Source: JANMDN01 sp031376285 (GTDB lineage: Bacteria > Actinomycetota > Thermoleophilia > Miltoncostaeales > Miltoncostaeaceae). Taken from it: a stretch of 64,000 nucleotides of DNA. Location: positions 69,631-133,630 of the forward strand of contig JANMDN010000010.1 of assembly GCA_031376285.1 (NCBI GenBank), in the 5' to 3' direction. This document shows positions 17,917-26,353 of the stretch, one piece after another (position 1 is the first letter of the stretch; each line of letters opens with the position of its first letter). The translations under genes and the position numbers were made by a program. Below the pieces are notes generated by a model. That model was not told the origin of the DNA. It did no database searches and was given only the letters and a program-made list of their open reading frames with translations.

Positions 17917-18681
17917 GTGGACGCTAGCGGATCGCGCAGCGCCCGCCTCGTTCTTGTCGGGCTCGTCGCGGGGCTCTTCTCGGCGGTGTTCGGCGTCGGC
18001 GGTGGGATCATCGTCGTTCCGCTGCTCCTCTGGCTACTTCGCTACGACGCCAAGGCCGCCACGGCGACGTCGCTTGCCGGCATCATCATCACCGCGATCG
18101 CGGGGTCGATCACGCATGGCGCGCTTGGAAACGTCGACACGAAGAAGGCACTCGCGATCGGCTTGCCGGCTGTCGTCGGCGTCCTCGGGGGCCTCGCGAT
18201 CAAGGACCGAGTCTCCTCGAAGCAGCTGACCTACGGCTTTGCGGTATTCCTCGTGCTGGTGGCGGTCCGGATGGCGCTTCCCGACGCGAGTGGTGCCGGG
18301 TTCGACGACCGAGCGCTCGAGATGACCGTCGTCGTTGCAACGGGCCTCGTCGCGGGTGCGATCGCAGGCCTCTTCGGCGTGGGTGGCGGCATCGTGTTCG
18401 TGCCGGCACTGATCCTGATCTTCGGGCTCTCCCAGGACGTCGCGACCGGGACGTCGCTCCTTGCGATGATCCCCGTTTCGATCCTCGGCACGTGGCGCCA
18501 GCGTGCCTCGGGGCTCGTCCATTTCCGGGACGCAACGATCATCGGCCTGGCATCGGCGTTCACCGCGGTCGGCGGCGCGTTCATCGTCGAACACACCCGA
18601 GACGGCATCCTGCGCGTGCTTTTCTCGGTGCTCCTGGTCGCCACCGCTTTGCAGTTGACCATCAGGGCGCGGCGTGTCTGA
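17917..18681 (+). CDS. TauE/SafE family sulfite/anion exporter-like permease
   Basis: A 254-residue integral membrane protein of the TauE/SafE (DUF81) family. It has about eight hydrophobic segments and the internal repeat typical of the family: FGVGGGIIVVPLLL near residue 25 and FGVGGGIVFVPALI near residue 150. Members move sulfite, sulfonates or related small anions. The small membrane protein downstream overlaps its stop by 8 bp, so they form a unit. It sits beside the molybdate genes, but molybdate transport by this family member is not shown. Confidence 0.82.
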   Translation: MDASGSRSARLVLVGLVAGLFSAVFGVGGGIIVVPLLLWLLRYDAKAATATSLAGIIITAIAGSITHGALGNVDTKKALAIGLPAVVGVLGGLAIKDRVSSKQLTYGFAVFLVLVAVRMALPDASGAGFDDRALEMTVVVATGLVAGAIAGLFGVGGGIVFVPALILIFGLSQDVATGTSLLAMIPVSILGTWRQRASGLVHFRDATIIGLASAFTAVGGAFIVEHTRDGILRVLFSVLLVATALQLTIRARRV

Positions 18682-19054
18682 GATCCTCGCCGCCTACTTC
18701 CCAATCGTCGCGGCCGTTGGGCTTTGGGTGGTCTGGGCCTGGAGTCGGGTCGTCGCGTTCGGGTTCGCGGTCCTTGCCGTCGTTGTCGGTATCGCCCTGC
18801 TCATTGCGCGGGCAAGCGCCGACGACACCTACGACGGCTCGAGTGCGGTCAGCGTCTGGGAACACGCCGGTCGAAGCGGCACCCGCGGGATCCTGGTCGG
18901 GGCGATCGTTCTCTCCGTTCTCGTCCTCGCCATGCTCCTGCGAGCAATCTGGCGTCGCAGTGTCGGACGGCTCGCGTGGCTCGCGGTGGCCGGAGCCTCG
19001 GCAGCGCTGCTGTCCCAGACGGTTGCCGCATTCGCGATATCGACATTCCACTAA
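18674..19054 (+). CDS. Small membrane protein
   Basis: A 126-residue protein with about four hydrophobic helices (residues 5-20, 25-45, 72-92, 100-122) and a short polar loop, ARASADDTYDGSSAVSVWEH, between helices 2 and 3. I do not recognise the family. The GTG start overlaps the stop of the TauE-like gene, suggesting co-expression and perhaps a shared complex. Confidence 0.6.
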   Translation: MSEILAAYFPIVAAVGLWVVWAWSRVVAFGFAVLAVVVGIALLIARASADDTYDGSSAVSVWEHAGRSGTRGILVGAIVLSVLVLAMLLRAIWRRSVGRLAWLAVAGASAALLSQTVAAFAISTFH

Positions 19055-19085
19055 CGGACCCGTCGTACCTATGCAATGCTGGGGT

Positions 19086-19478
19086 ATGACCCCAGATGAT
19101 CTTCCCCTCGGTGAGGCCGCTCTTGCGCTCGGAGTGAGCGTCGACACACTCCGCCGCTGGGACCGCGCCGGTCGCATTACGACCACCCGCGACGCCGCCA
19201 ACCATCGGCGCATCCCGACGTCCGAGATTGAGCGCTTGACCGCGCGGCCCCAACGACAGCCGACCGGCGAGTCGCTGTCGGCTCGCAACCGCTTCCCCGG
19301 GATCGTCCGCTCGGTCGAGGTCGACGGCATCCTTGCGCTCGTCGAGATCGAGGCTGGGCCGCACCGCGTGCTCTCGGTCCTGACTCGCGACGCGGTCGTC
19401 GAACTCGGCCTCGCCCCGGGAGTACCGGCGACGGCCGTTGTGAAGGCAACCTCGGTCATGGTCGAAAGGCCACGGTGA
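19086..19478 (+). CDS. HTH-TOBE molybdate-responsive regulator
   Basis: A 130-residue protein joining a MerR/excisionase-type helix-turn-helix (LGEAALALGVSVDTLRRWDRAGRI, about residues 7-30, plus the wing with NHRRIPTSEIE) to one TOBE (mop) domain (about 65-127, ARNRFPGIVRSVEVDG to VVKATSVMVER). TOBE domains bind molybdate or tungstate, so this is probably the molybdenum sensor for modABC, a small functional analogue of ModE. Its stop overlaps the modA start (GTGA). ATG 19086 is chosen; ATG 19071 is the alternative. Confidence 0.82.
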   Translation: MTPDDLPLGEAALALGVSVDTLRRWDRAGRITTTRDAANHRRIPTSEIERLTARPQRQPTGESLSARNRFPGIVRSVEVDGILALVEIEAGPHRVLSVLTRDAVVELGLAPGVPATAVVKATSVMVERPR

Positions 19479-20206
19479 AGCGCCTCGCACTCCTCATCAC
19501 CGCGAGTCTTGCCGCCTCGGGTTGCGGTGGGGATGGGCAGACCCTCGTGGTCGGCGCGGCGAGTTCCCTCGCCCCTGCGGCCCGCTCGTACGCAGCCGAC
19601 TTCGAGCGCGAGCACTCGGGCGTCAAGATCACGATCCTCGCCGCCGGATCGGACGAGATCGCGGCGCGGGTGCGGACCGCGGGAGGTGTGGATGTCGTCG
19701 CGAGCGCATCCAAGAAGATCTCGGACGCGCTCTACGCCGAAGGCCTCACCACCACCCCGATCACCATCGCGGGCAACCGGCTCGTGGTGGTCGCCTCGTC
19801 GAGGGGGCCGGTCAACTCGATCGAGGATCTGGCCGTACCGGGACGCCGGCTCGTCGTCGGATCGACGGGGGTGCCGATCGGCGACTACACCGCTGAAGCC
19901 TTCCAGCGGCTCGGGATCTCGGCCCAGGTCGACGCAAACGTCATCTCCCGAGAACCAAACGTGCTCGGGGTCATTGGCAAGGTCACGACCGGCGCAGCCG
20001 ATGCGGGCGTCGTCTACGCGAGCGACGCCAAGGGACTTGATGGGGTTCGGACCATTGCCGTCCCCGCACGCGCTCAACCGGTGATTGCCTACGCGGCAGC
20101 GACGCGAGTCGATGCCCCACCCATCGCAACAACGTTCATCCAGGGTCTCATCGCGCCGGGTGGTCAGGCGACCCTCAAATCGTTCGGGTTCGAGGGCGCG
20201 GGTTGA
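19475..20206 (+). CDS. modA: Molybdate ABC transporter, substrate-binding lipoprotein
   Basis: A 243-residue molybdate-binding protein. The lipoprotein signal ends LAASGC with C17 as the lipidation site. The mature part begins LVVGAASSLAPAA, the canonical ModA start, and contains DVVASASKKISDAL, AGNRLVVVAS and GAADAGVVYASDA. It captures molybdate outside the membrane and passes it to ModB. The GTG start overlaps the regulator stop, and the stop overlaps a TTG start of modB. Confidence 0.92.
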   Translation: MKRLALLITASLAASGCGGDGQTLVVGAASSLAPAARSYAADFEREHSGVKITILAAGSDEIAARVRTAGGVDVVASASKKISDALYAEGLTTTPITIAGNRLVVVASSRGPVNSIEDLAVPGRRLVVGSTGVPIGDYTAEAFQRLGISAQVDANVISREPNVLGVIGKVTTGAADAGVVYASDAKGLDGVRTIAVPARAQPVIAYAAATRVDAPPIATTFIQGLIAPGGQATLKSFGFEGAG

Positions 20207-21024
20207 GCCATCGGCTCGCCCAGGTGGGCGCGACCTGCGCGCTGGCGCTACTCCTCATCGTTCTCGTGACCCCGGTCGCCGCGATCTTTGCCAAGGTCGG
20301 ACCGAGCCAACTGCTTGCGAGCCTCGACAATCCAGTCGCCGTTGACGCCCTCGTCGTCTCGCTCCAGGCGACGGGCATCGCCCTGGCCGTCATCGTCACC
20401 TTGGGGACGCCCGCGGCCTACATCCTGGCCACGCGCCGGTTCCGGGGCCGGTCGGTCCTCATGACCGTGCTCGACCTTCCCCTCGTCCTTCCGCCCGCCG
20501 TCGCGGGCCTCGGCCTCCTCGTCGCAACCTCTCCCGGTGGGCCGGTCGGCGACCTTCTCGCTCCGGTTGGTCGTCTTGTCGCCCTCACGCCGCTCGCTGT
20601 CGTCCTCGCGCTGACCTTTGTCGCCGCGCCGTTCTACGTCCGCGCGGCGGTCGCGGCAATCGGGGCGGTCGACCCAGCCCTGCCAGAGACGGCCCGTACC
20701 CTCGGCGCATCTGAGGTCGGTGCCGCGCTCCGCATTCACCTGCCGCTCGCACTTCCCGGCCTCGCCGCTGGCGCCACCCTCGCCGCCGGCCGTGCGCTCG
20801 GCGAGTTCGGAGCGACGATCCTCTTTGCCGGCTCGATCCAGGGCGTCACCCAGACGCTCCCCCTTGCGATCTATGAGACCTTCCCGACTGACCTGACCGC
20901 CGCCCTCGCGATGAGCGTGATCCTGATCGCGATGAGCGGCACCATCCTTCTGGCAACCCATGTGCTCACCAATGCTCGCGATCGACGTCGAGACCCGGCT
21001 CGGTTCGCTCCAGCTCCGGGCTGA
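20203..21024 (+). CDS. modB: Molybdate ABC transporter permease
   Basis: A 273-residue permease with six or so transmembrane segments. The EAA-type cytoplasmic loop is visible as TARTLGASEVGAALRIHLPLALPGLAAG, and GRALGEFGATILFAG is the ModB signature. It uses a TTG start overlapping the modA stop (TTGA). Its 3' end overlaps the start of modC by about 50 bp, so all three subunits are tightly coupled. Confidence 0.9.
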   Translation: MSHRLAQVGATCALALLLIVLVTPVAAIFAKVGPSQLLASLDNPVAVDALVVSLQATGIALAVIVTLGTPAAYILATRRFRGRSVLMTVLDLPLVLPPAVAGLGLLVATSPGGPVGDLLAPVGRLVALTPLAVVLALTFVAAPFYVRAAVAAIGAVDPALPETARTLGASEVGAALRIHLPLALPGLAAGATLAAGRALGEFGATILFAGSIQGVTQTLPLAIYETFPTDLTAALAMSVILIAMSGTILLATHVLTNARDRRRDPARFAPAPG

Positions 21025-22015
21025 GCTCGTCGTTTCGCCGGGCGTGCTTGCGCTCTGCGGCCCGTCAGGGAGCGGCAAGACGACGCTCCTTCGGACGGTC
21101 GTCGGCCTAATCCGGGGAAGCCGTGGTCACATCACCCTCGGTGAGCGCGTCTGGCTCGACTCCGACGCCCGAATCGACCTCGCCCCGGACGCGCGCGGCG
21201 TCGGTCTCGTGCCCCAAGGGGGCGCCCTCTTTCCACACCTCACGGCCCGGCAGAACATCGCGTTCGGCATGCGTGGCCCGAGGGCTGAGCGGACCGCCCA
21301 AGCGGACGCCCTGCTCGAGCGCTTCGGGCTCACCCACCGCGCCGACGCGCGCCCGGGGCAACTCTCCGGAGGCGAGTGCCAGCGCGTCGCGCTCGCTCGC
21401 GCCCTCGCATCCGGGCCATCGGCGATGTTGCTCGACGAGCCGCTCGCCGCGCTGGATGCCAGCATTCGGGCCGAGGCCATCGCCGAGATCCGGATGCGCG
21501 TCTCGGTCCTCGCCGTTCCCACGGTCGTCGTCACCCACAGCTTCGCCGAAGCCGCCGCCCTCGCCGAGCGCGTTGCGGTGATGGATCGAGGGCGCGTCGT
21601 CCAAGTTGGCACGCCTGCCGAACTCGCGGATCGCCCCGGAAGCCGGTTCGTCGCCGACCTCACCGACGTCAACGCCCTGCTGGGATTGGCGGTCGAGCGC
21701 GTCGACTCGACCGATGTGCGGCTCGGCAACGGGACCCGTATCCGCAGTCGCGAGCGGCTGACCGGAGCCGTTCTTGTCACCGTTTACCCTTCGGATGTGG
21801 CCGTCTCGCCAGTTGACCTCCCGCCGGACTCGACACGAAACAGCGTCGTCGGGATCGTCGACTCGGTCGTGCCCGTGGCCGGCGCGAGCCGAGTCCGGAT
21901 CGGCGGCGCGAACCCAATCGTCGCGGTGCTTCCCCGGGGTGAGACCGCGCCGCGTGTCGGTGAGGCGGTCCGCGCGCATTGGACTCTCGAGTCGACCCGT
22001 CTGGTCGCCCAGTGA
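20972..22015 (+). CDS. modC: Molybdate ABC transporter ATP-binding protein
   Basis: A 347-residue ATPase. Walker A is GPSGSGKTT (30-38), the Q-loop region is LVPQGGALFPHL, the signature is QLSGGECQRVALARAL, and Walker B is AMLLDEPLAALD. The C-terminal 110 residues (from about 235) form a TOBE/MOP-like regulatory domain. It powers molybdate import with ModA and ModB. ATG 20972 is preferred; ATG 20960 adds four residues. Its stop overlaps the next gene's GTG. Confidence 0.92.
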   Translation: MLAIDVETRLGSLQLRAELVVSPGVLALCGPSGSGKTTLLRTVVGLIRGSRGHITLGERVWLDSDARIDLAPDARGVGLVPQGGALFPHLTARQNIAFGMRGPRAERTAQADALLERFGLTHRADARPGQLSGGECQRVALARALASGPSAMLLDEPLAALDASIRAEAIAEIRMRVSVLAVPTVVVTHSFAEAAALAERVAVMDRGRVVQVGTPAELADRPGSRFVADLTDVNALLGLAVERVDSTDVRLGNGTRIRSRERLTGAVLVTVYPSDVAVSPVDLPPDSTRNSVVGIVDSVVPVAGASRVRIGGANPIVAVLPRGETAPRVGEAVRAHWTLESTRLVAQ

Positions 22016-22587
22016 TCCGCGCCGCAGTCGTCATCCTCGCGGCGGGCAGCTCGCGACGGATGGGTGAGGCAAAACAGCTCCTCCCGCTCGGCGGCAAGCC
22101 GCTCCTCCAGCATGTGCTCGACGCGGCCACCACCGCCTCGTTCGACCAGACCGTGCTCGTTCTCGGTGCGAGCCACCAGGCGATCCTTGACGCGATCGAC
22201 TCTCAGGGCGCCGATGTTGTCGTGAACACCGATCACGCCCAGGGCCAGTCGACATCGCTTCGCGCCGGTCTTGAAGCCGTCCGGGTGGAGATTGGGCGCG
22301 CGGTGATCCTCTTGGGCGATCAGCCCGAGGTCAGTGCCGAGGCCATTCGGGCCGTCGCCCGCGCGCCCGAGGGGCCGATCGTGCGCGCGACCTATCGCGG
22401 CGAACCGAGCCATCCGACCGCGCTCGACCGGGCCGTCTGGCCACTGCTCGCGGCCGGGGGGGATCACGGTGCGCGAGAGCTGATCGCCTCGCGTCCTGAA
22501 CTCGTGCGCTACGTCGAAATCGACGCGCCACCGCCGTCTGACATCGACACGCCCGAGGACTTCCGGCGGGCTACAAGCCGGCGATAA
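22012..22587 (+). CDS. mocA: MocA-type molybdenum cofactor cytidylyltransferase
   Basis: A 191-residue nucleotidyltransferase of the MobA/MocA group. The NTP-binding N-terminus is VILAAGSSRRMGEAKQLLPLGG, and LLGDQPEVSAEAI and DIDTPEDFRRA follow the MocA pattern. MocA makes the cytosine dinucleotide form of molybdopterin used by CODH/xanthine-dehydrogenase-type hydroxylases, which fits the cox-like genes nearby. A MobA or other NTP-transferase role cannot be excluded. It is coupled to modC by a GTGA overlap. Confidence 0.83.
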   Translation: MIRAAVVILAAGSSRRMGEAKQLLPLGGKPLLQHVLDAATTASFDQTVLVLGASHQAILDAIDSQGADVVVNTDHAQGQSTSLRAGLEAVRVEIGRAVILLGDQPEVSAEAIRAVARAPEGPIVRATYRGEPSHPTALDRAVWPLLAAGGDHGARELIASRPELVRYVEIDAPPPSDIDTPEDFRRATSRR

Positions 22588-23644
22588 CCCCGGCGAGTGA
22601 CTCAAGCTCGGCGAAGTTGTGCCCGGAAGCGAAGTGGTCCACGTGGGGAAGCGCGGCGGCCATCCCGCGCGCGAGTGGTGCGTACTCCGGGTTCTCGCGC
22701 AGGGGATTCACCCAGACGACGCGGTGTGCGAGGCGGTGCAGGCGGGCCATCTGTATTCCGACAAGCGACGGATCACCGACATCGAGCCCGTCCGAGCAGA
22801 TCACCACCACCGCGCCGCGCACCGTTCCTCCCCGGCGATCGTCCAGGAGACCACGCAGCGCATCGCCGATCCGGGTGCCGCCGTCCCAGTCGACGGCGGC
22901 GTGAGCGGCATTGGCGAGCGCTTGGTCGACATTCGCCCCGCGCAGGACGGCTGTAAGGCGCGTGAGCCGGGTGCCAAACGAGAAGACCTCCCAATGCTGA
23001 TCGGCGGCGAGCGCGGCGTGGCCGAACACGAGGAGCGCACGGGAGAACGCCCCCATCGAACCGGAGATGTCGAGCATGAGCACCAGGCGCCGCCGGCGCT
23101 CGCGACGCGCCCGATACGCAAACTGAATCGGCTCCCCGCCGGTCCGAAGCGCCAGGCGGAGGGTGCGGCGCATGTCGGCCTCACCCTTGCGGGTCGCTCG
23201 ACGTCGACGCGAGCGCCGCGTCGGCGCGGCAAGCTGGAGACGGGCCATCAGACGCGCGACCTCGTCCAGCTCCTGCCGCGTCATCCGTGAAAAGCTCCGG
23301 ACACGGATGGATTCGTGCGAGCTTGCGAGCGCGGCCTCCGGCGCTTCGCGGGGGAGCAGCGCTTCGTTTCCGTCATCAGCGTTTGCCGGTGCGCCGCTCA
23401 TCCGCAGTCGTCGGTCGGACGTTGGGCGTTCGGGCTGAACTCCACCAAAGAAGGCCCGAAAGACGCGGTCATAGATCGGTAGCTGGTCGGGTCGCGATAC
23501 CAGCGTCGCCTGTCCGACCCAGTAGAGGTCGCTCCCGTCGACCCGAGATGCCGCGTCGCAAAATCGCCCGATACGTCGAGGGTCCGCCGGGACACCCGCC
23601 TCGCGAAGCATCCGACCGAAGTCGGTCAGGGCCGCGACGCTCAC
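22571..23644 (-). CDS. CoxE-like VWA domain protein
   Basis: A 357-residue protein with a C-terminal von Willebrand A domain. The MIDAS motif is LMLDISGSMGAF and the later metal-site segments include DWDGGTRIGDAL and ICSDGLDVGD. The N-terminal half is basic and low-complexity around residue 165 (RRSRRRRATRKG). CoxE works with the MoxR ATPase CoxD in maturing the copper-molybdenum or sulfurated site of CODH-family enzymes. Start GTG 23644 overlaps the CoxD stop. Its 3' end overlaps the 3' end of the convergent mocA gene by 17 bp. Confidence 0.85.
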   Translation of the reverse strand: MSVAALTDFGRMLREAGVPADPRRIGRFCDAASRVDGSDLYWVGQATLVSRPDQLPIYDRVFRAFFGGVQPERPTSDRRLRMSGAPANADDGNEALLPREAPEAALASSHESIRVRSFSRMTRQELDEVARLMARLQLAAPTRRSRRRRATRKGEADMRRTLRLALRTGGEPIQFAYRARRERRRRLVLMLDISGSMGAFSRALLVFGHAALAADQHWEVFSFGTRLTRLTAVLRGANVDQALANAAHAAVDWDGGTRIGDALRGLLDDRRGGTVRGAVVVICSDGLDVGDPSLVGIQMARLHRLAHRVVWVNPLRENPEYAPLARGMAAALPHVDHFASGHNFAELESLAGVIAGL

Positions 23645-24501
23645 CCGTCGCCTGCGACGACCTCGGCGAGGTGTTCGTAGGCGTGCGCGAGGTCGTCTCG
23701 GTTCTTGAGTACCCACCCGAGGGTGTCGCGGGCGCCCTCCTCGGTAACGGTATTCCCGCCGACGAGTTGGAGGGCTCGGGTCCAGTCGACGGCTTCCGCG
23801 GGCCCGGGAGGCTTGGCCAGTTCCATCTCACGCAGGCGGGCGACCGCGCCGGCCACCGAGCGGGCGAGGGAGTCCTCCACACCGGGAACGCGTACCCGGA
23901 TGATCTCGGTCTCGCGTTCGCGGCTCGGGTAGTCGATCCAGTGGTAGAGGCACCGACGCTTGAGCGCATCGTGCAGCTCGCGAGTCCGGTTGGAGGTGAT
24001 GATCACCACCGGTGGGGTCTCGGCGCAGATCGTTCCGAGCTCCGGGATCGTCACCTGGAAGTCGGACAGCACCTCGAGCAGGAACGCCTCGAACTCGTCG
24101 TCGGCTCGGTCGAGCTCGTCGATGAGGAGCACCGCCCGCCCGCCCGCCCGCACGGCCCGAAGGAGTGGCCGTTCGAGCAGGAACTTCGGGGTGTAGAGGC
24201 CACCAACCTCGCCGCTCCCGTCGCTCGTGCGGGCCTGGAGGAGCTGCTTCGCGTAGTCCCATTCGTAGAGGGCCTGCGCGGCGTCGATTCCCTCGTAGCA
24301 CTGGAGTCGGATCAGTTCCGCGTCGAGGATGCCGGAGAGGACCTTGGCGACCTCGGTTTTTCCGACGCCCGGCTCGCCCTCGAGCAGGAGCGGTCGCCCC
24401 ATCGCCAGGGAGAGGTAGACCGCCACGGCAAGACCCCGGTCAGCGAGATAGTTCTCCCGCCGCAGTGCGTGCTCGACCTCGTCGGCGCTCACGAAGACCA
24501 T
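23641..24501 (-). CDS. CoxD-like MoxR family AAA+ ATPase
   Basis: A 286-residue AAA+ ATPase. Walker A is EGEPGVGKTE (41-50), Walker B is VLLIDELDRAD, and sensor 1 is VIITSNRTRELHDALKRRC. It closely follows CoxD/MoxR, with LQCYEGIDAAQALYEWDY typical of the CODH-maturation branch. It is thought to act as an ATP-driven chaperone with CoxE on the molybdo-hydroxylase. The genes lie in the opposite orientation to, and 4-5 kb from, the structural S/L/M genes. Confidence 0.88.
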   Translation of the reverse strand: MVFVSADEVEHALRRENYLADRGLAVAVYLSLAMGRPLLLEGEPGVGKTEVAKVLSGILDAELIRLQCYEGIDAAQALYEWDYAKQLLQARTSDGSGEVGGLYTPKFLLERPLLRAVRAGGRAVLLIDELDRADDEFEAFLLEVLSDFQVTIPELGTICAETPPVVIITSNRTRELHDALKRRCLYHWIDYPSRERETEIIRVRVPGVEDSLARSVAGAVARLREMELAKPPGPAEAVDWTRALQLVGGNTVTEEGARDTLGWVLKNRDDLAHAYEHLAEVVAGDG

Positions 24502-24540
24502 CGCCGGGATGCTAGACCACCACCGGCGGGATTCGGGCGC

Positions 24541-25251
24541 CTACGTGGCGCCGGAGGGAGTCGGCGCGACGGCCTCGACAGAGACGTGCCGAGCTGCGCC
24601 GACCGGGAGGGCCACCTCGGTGTGGTCGTCAACTCGGAGGCTGAGAGGCCCCTCGAATGGGGCCCTCGCGACGATCTGCACCGCGGCGCCGGGCACCACC
24701 CGCAGATCGGCGAGGAAGCGCAGCAGCTCCGGATCCTGGTCGCTGACCACACTGACGATCGCGCGTGTCCCTTCGGGCAGGTCGGCGAGACGGCCGCTCG
24801 GACCGTCGGCGACCTCGCCATCCGCGGTGGGGATGGGATGACCATGGGGGTCGCGGTCGGGCTCGCCGAGTGCCTCGGCGATGCGGGCGGCCAAGTCTTG
24901 TGAGATGTGGTGTTCGAGTACCTCTGCCTCGTCGTGGACCCGGTCCCACGGCATGCCGAGCTTGTCCACGAGGAACGTCTCGAGGAGCCGGTGATGTCGG
25001 ATCACTTCGAGCGCCGCCAACCGCCCAGGCTCGGTCAGGCGGACCGATCCCCGGGCGCCCGATTCCGCGAAGCCCAGCTCGCTGAGGCGTTTGAGCATGG
25101 CCGACGCCGATGACTGCGAGACGCCAAGCTCACCCGAGACCTGCGAGGTCGAGGCGAGCCCCTGCTTCGAGCGCTCGGCGACGGAGTAGACGGCCTTCAG
25201 GTAGTCCTGGACGGCGGCGCTCGGTCGATCGGCGGGCGGGGCTTTGGTCAT
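24541..25251 (-). CDS. DtxR/MntR-family metal-dependent repressor
   Basis: A 236-residue regulator with the DtxR layout: N-terminal winged helix (VQDYLKAVYSVAER, then TSQVSGELGVSQSSASAMLKRLSELGF), a dimerisation/metal-binding domain with HDEAEVLEHHIS near residues 100-112, and a C-terminal FeoA/SH3-like domain (LADLPEGTRAIVSVV onward). It would bind DNA when loaded with Fe(II) or Mn(II). It is divergent from the multicopper oxidase-ZIP operon across 76 bp that carry three palindromes, its probable operators. ATG 25251 is chosen as start. Confidence 0.87.
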   Translation of the reverse strand: MTKAPPADRPSAAVQDYLKAVYSVAERSKQGLASTSQVSGELGVSQSSASAMLKRLSELGFAESGARGSVRLTEPGRLAALEVIRHHRLLETFLVDKLGMPWDRVHDEAEVLEHHISQDLAARIAEALGEPDRDPHGHPIPTADGEVADGPSGRLADLPEGTRAIVSVVSDQDPELLRFLADLRVVPGAAVQIVARAPFEGPLSLRVDDHTEVALPVGAARHVSVEAVAPTPSGAT

Positions 25252-25274
25252 CACCCCGTGGATGCTAGCGACGA

Positions 25275-25299
25275 ATTCGCCCATACGCGAATGCATTCG
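25275..25299. promoter_or_regulatory. Overlapping palindromes between dtxR-like gene and MCO operon
   Basis: Two overlapping inverted repeats: ATTCGC-N6-GCGAAT (25275-25292) and the perfect 12-bp palindrome CGAATGCATTCG (25288-25299). Both carry the half-site ATTCG(C). They lie in the only intergenic space between the divergent regulator and oxidase genes, so they are candidate DtxR-family operators. Confidence 0.6.
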
Positions 25300-25320
25300 A
25301 TGTCTCGGCGTGCAATCATT

Positions 25321-25336
25321 GTTCGCCATGGCGAAC
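25321..25336. promoter_or_regulatory. 16-bp perfect palindrome over the MCO start codon
   Basis: GTTCGCCATGGCGAAC is a perfect 16-bp palindrome that contains the ATG of the multicopper oxidase gene at its centre. The half-site TTCGC matches the palindromes 30-45 bp upstream. A repressor bound here would block both transcription from a nearby promoter and access to the start. Confidence 0.6.
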
Positions 25337-26353
25337 TCAAATGATTCGGCCTCCCACAGACTGACTCGGCGGAGCCTCCTCGGAGCTGCGACCGGCGCGG
25401 GCGCGATCGTGCTTGCCGGCGCGGCGACGCGTCTCTCCGGCGCCCCCGGACCGCAGGCCCCACACGATTCGGCTGCCGCACACGCCGGGGTCATCGGCGA
25501 GGTTGACCACGCCCGCAACCAGTTCGATCCCCAGGACGTGCTGCGCAGCTTCGACTCAGGCCGCGCCACTGTCGAGGGGAAGCGGACCGTGCGGGAATGG
25601 ACCCTCACCGCCCGTGAGCAGGAGATCGAGATCGCGCCCGGAGTGATGTACCCCGGGTGGTCCTACAACAACCGAATCCCCGGGCCGACCCTTCGCGCCA
25701 CCGAGGGCGACCTGATGCGGGTCACACTCGTCAACGCCTCGCCTCACCCCCACACGATCCACTTCCACGGCGTCCATCCCTCGGCGCACGACGGCGTGCC
25801 GGGGTCAGGACCCGGCGGGCACGTGCAGCCGGGCGGGCGCTTCACGTACGAGTTCGTGGCGGGGCCCGGGGGCATCCACATGTACCACTGCCACACCTTC
25901 CCGCTCGCAAGCCACATCAGCAAGGGACTGTACGGCGCGTTCGTCGTGGATCCGCGCGAGGCGCGCGCTGCGGCCGACGAGCTGGTCATGGTGATGAACG
26001 GCTTCGACACGAACTTCGACATGGCAAACGAGGTGTACGCCGTGAACTCGATCGCCTTCGCCTACCAGGCGCGGCCGATCGCGATCACGGCGGACGAACT
26101 CGTGCGCATCTATCTCGTCAACATCACGGAGTTCGACCCCGTGAACTCCTTCCACGTTCACGGCAACTTCTTCGACCTCTACCCGACCGGCACGTCGCGA
26201 ACTCCGTCGGAGTTCACCGACATCGTGGTTCAGGGCCAAGGCCAACGCGCGATGCTCGAGATGCGCTTTCCCTACCGGGGCCGCTTCATGTTCCACGCCC
26301 ACAAGACCGAGTTCGCTGAGCTCGGTTGGAGCGGGATCTTCGAGGTCTCGTGA
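25328..26353 (+). CDS. Two-domain multicopper oxidase, Tat-exported
   Basis: A 341-residue cupredoxin-type oxidase. The N-terminus TRRSLLGAATGAGA is a twin-arginine signal (R14, R15). Copper ligands appear as HPHTIHFHG (140-148), MYHCHTFPLASHISKGLYG with C188 as the type 1 cysteine, NSFHVHGN (H276, H278) and FMFHAHKTEF (H323, H325). The second domain lacks a type 1 cysteine (HAH instead of HCH), so this is a two-domain enzyme with type 1 copper only in domain 1. It resembles nitrite-reductase/laccase intermediates. The substrate could be Fe(II), Mn(II) or an organic donor. Confidence 0.85.
   Translation: MANSNDSASHRLTRRSLLGAATGAGAIVLAGAATRLSGAPGPQAPHDSAAAHAGVIGEVDHARNQFDPQDVLRSFDSGRATVEGKRTVREWTLTAREQEIEIAPGVMYPGWSYNNRIPGPTLRATEGDLMRVTLVNASPHPHTIHFHGVHPSAHDGVPGSGPGGHVQPGGRFTYEFVAGPGGIHMYHCHTFPLASHISKGLYGAFVVDPREARAAADELVMVMNGFDTNFDMANEVYAVNSIAFAYQARPIAITADELVRIYLVNITEFDPVNSFHVHGNFFDLYPTGTSRTPSEFTDIVVQGQGQRAMLEMRFPYRGRFMFHAHKTEFAELGWSGIFEVS

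Noticed and set aside
23287..24903. 538-codon plus-strand frame opposite CoxD and CoxE
   Set aside because: The minus strand has complete MoxR and VWA motifs; the plus frame is low-complexity.
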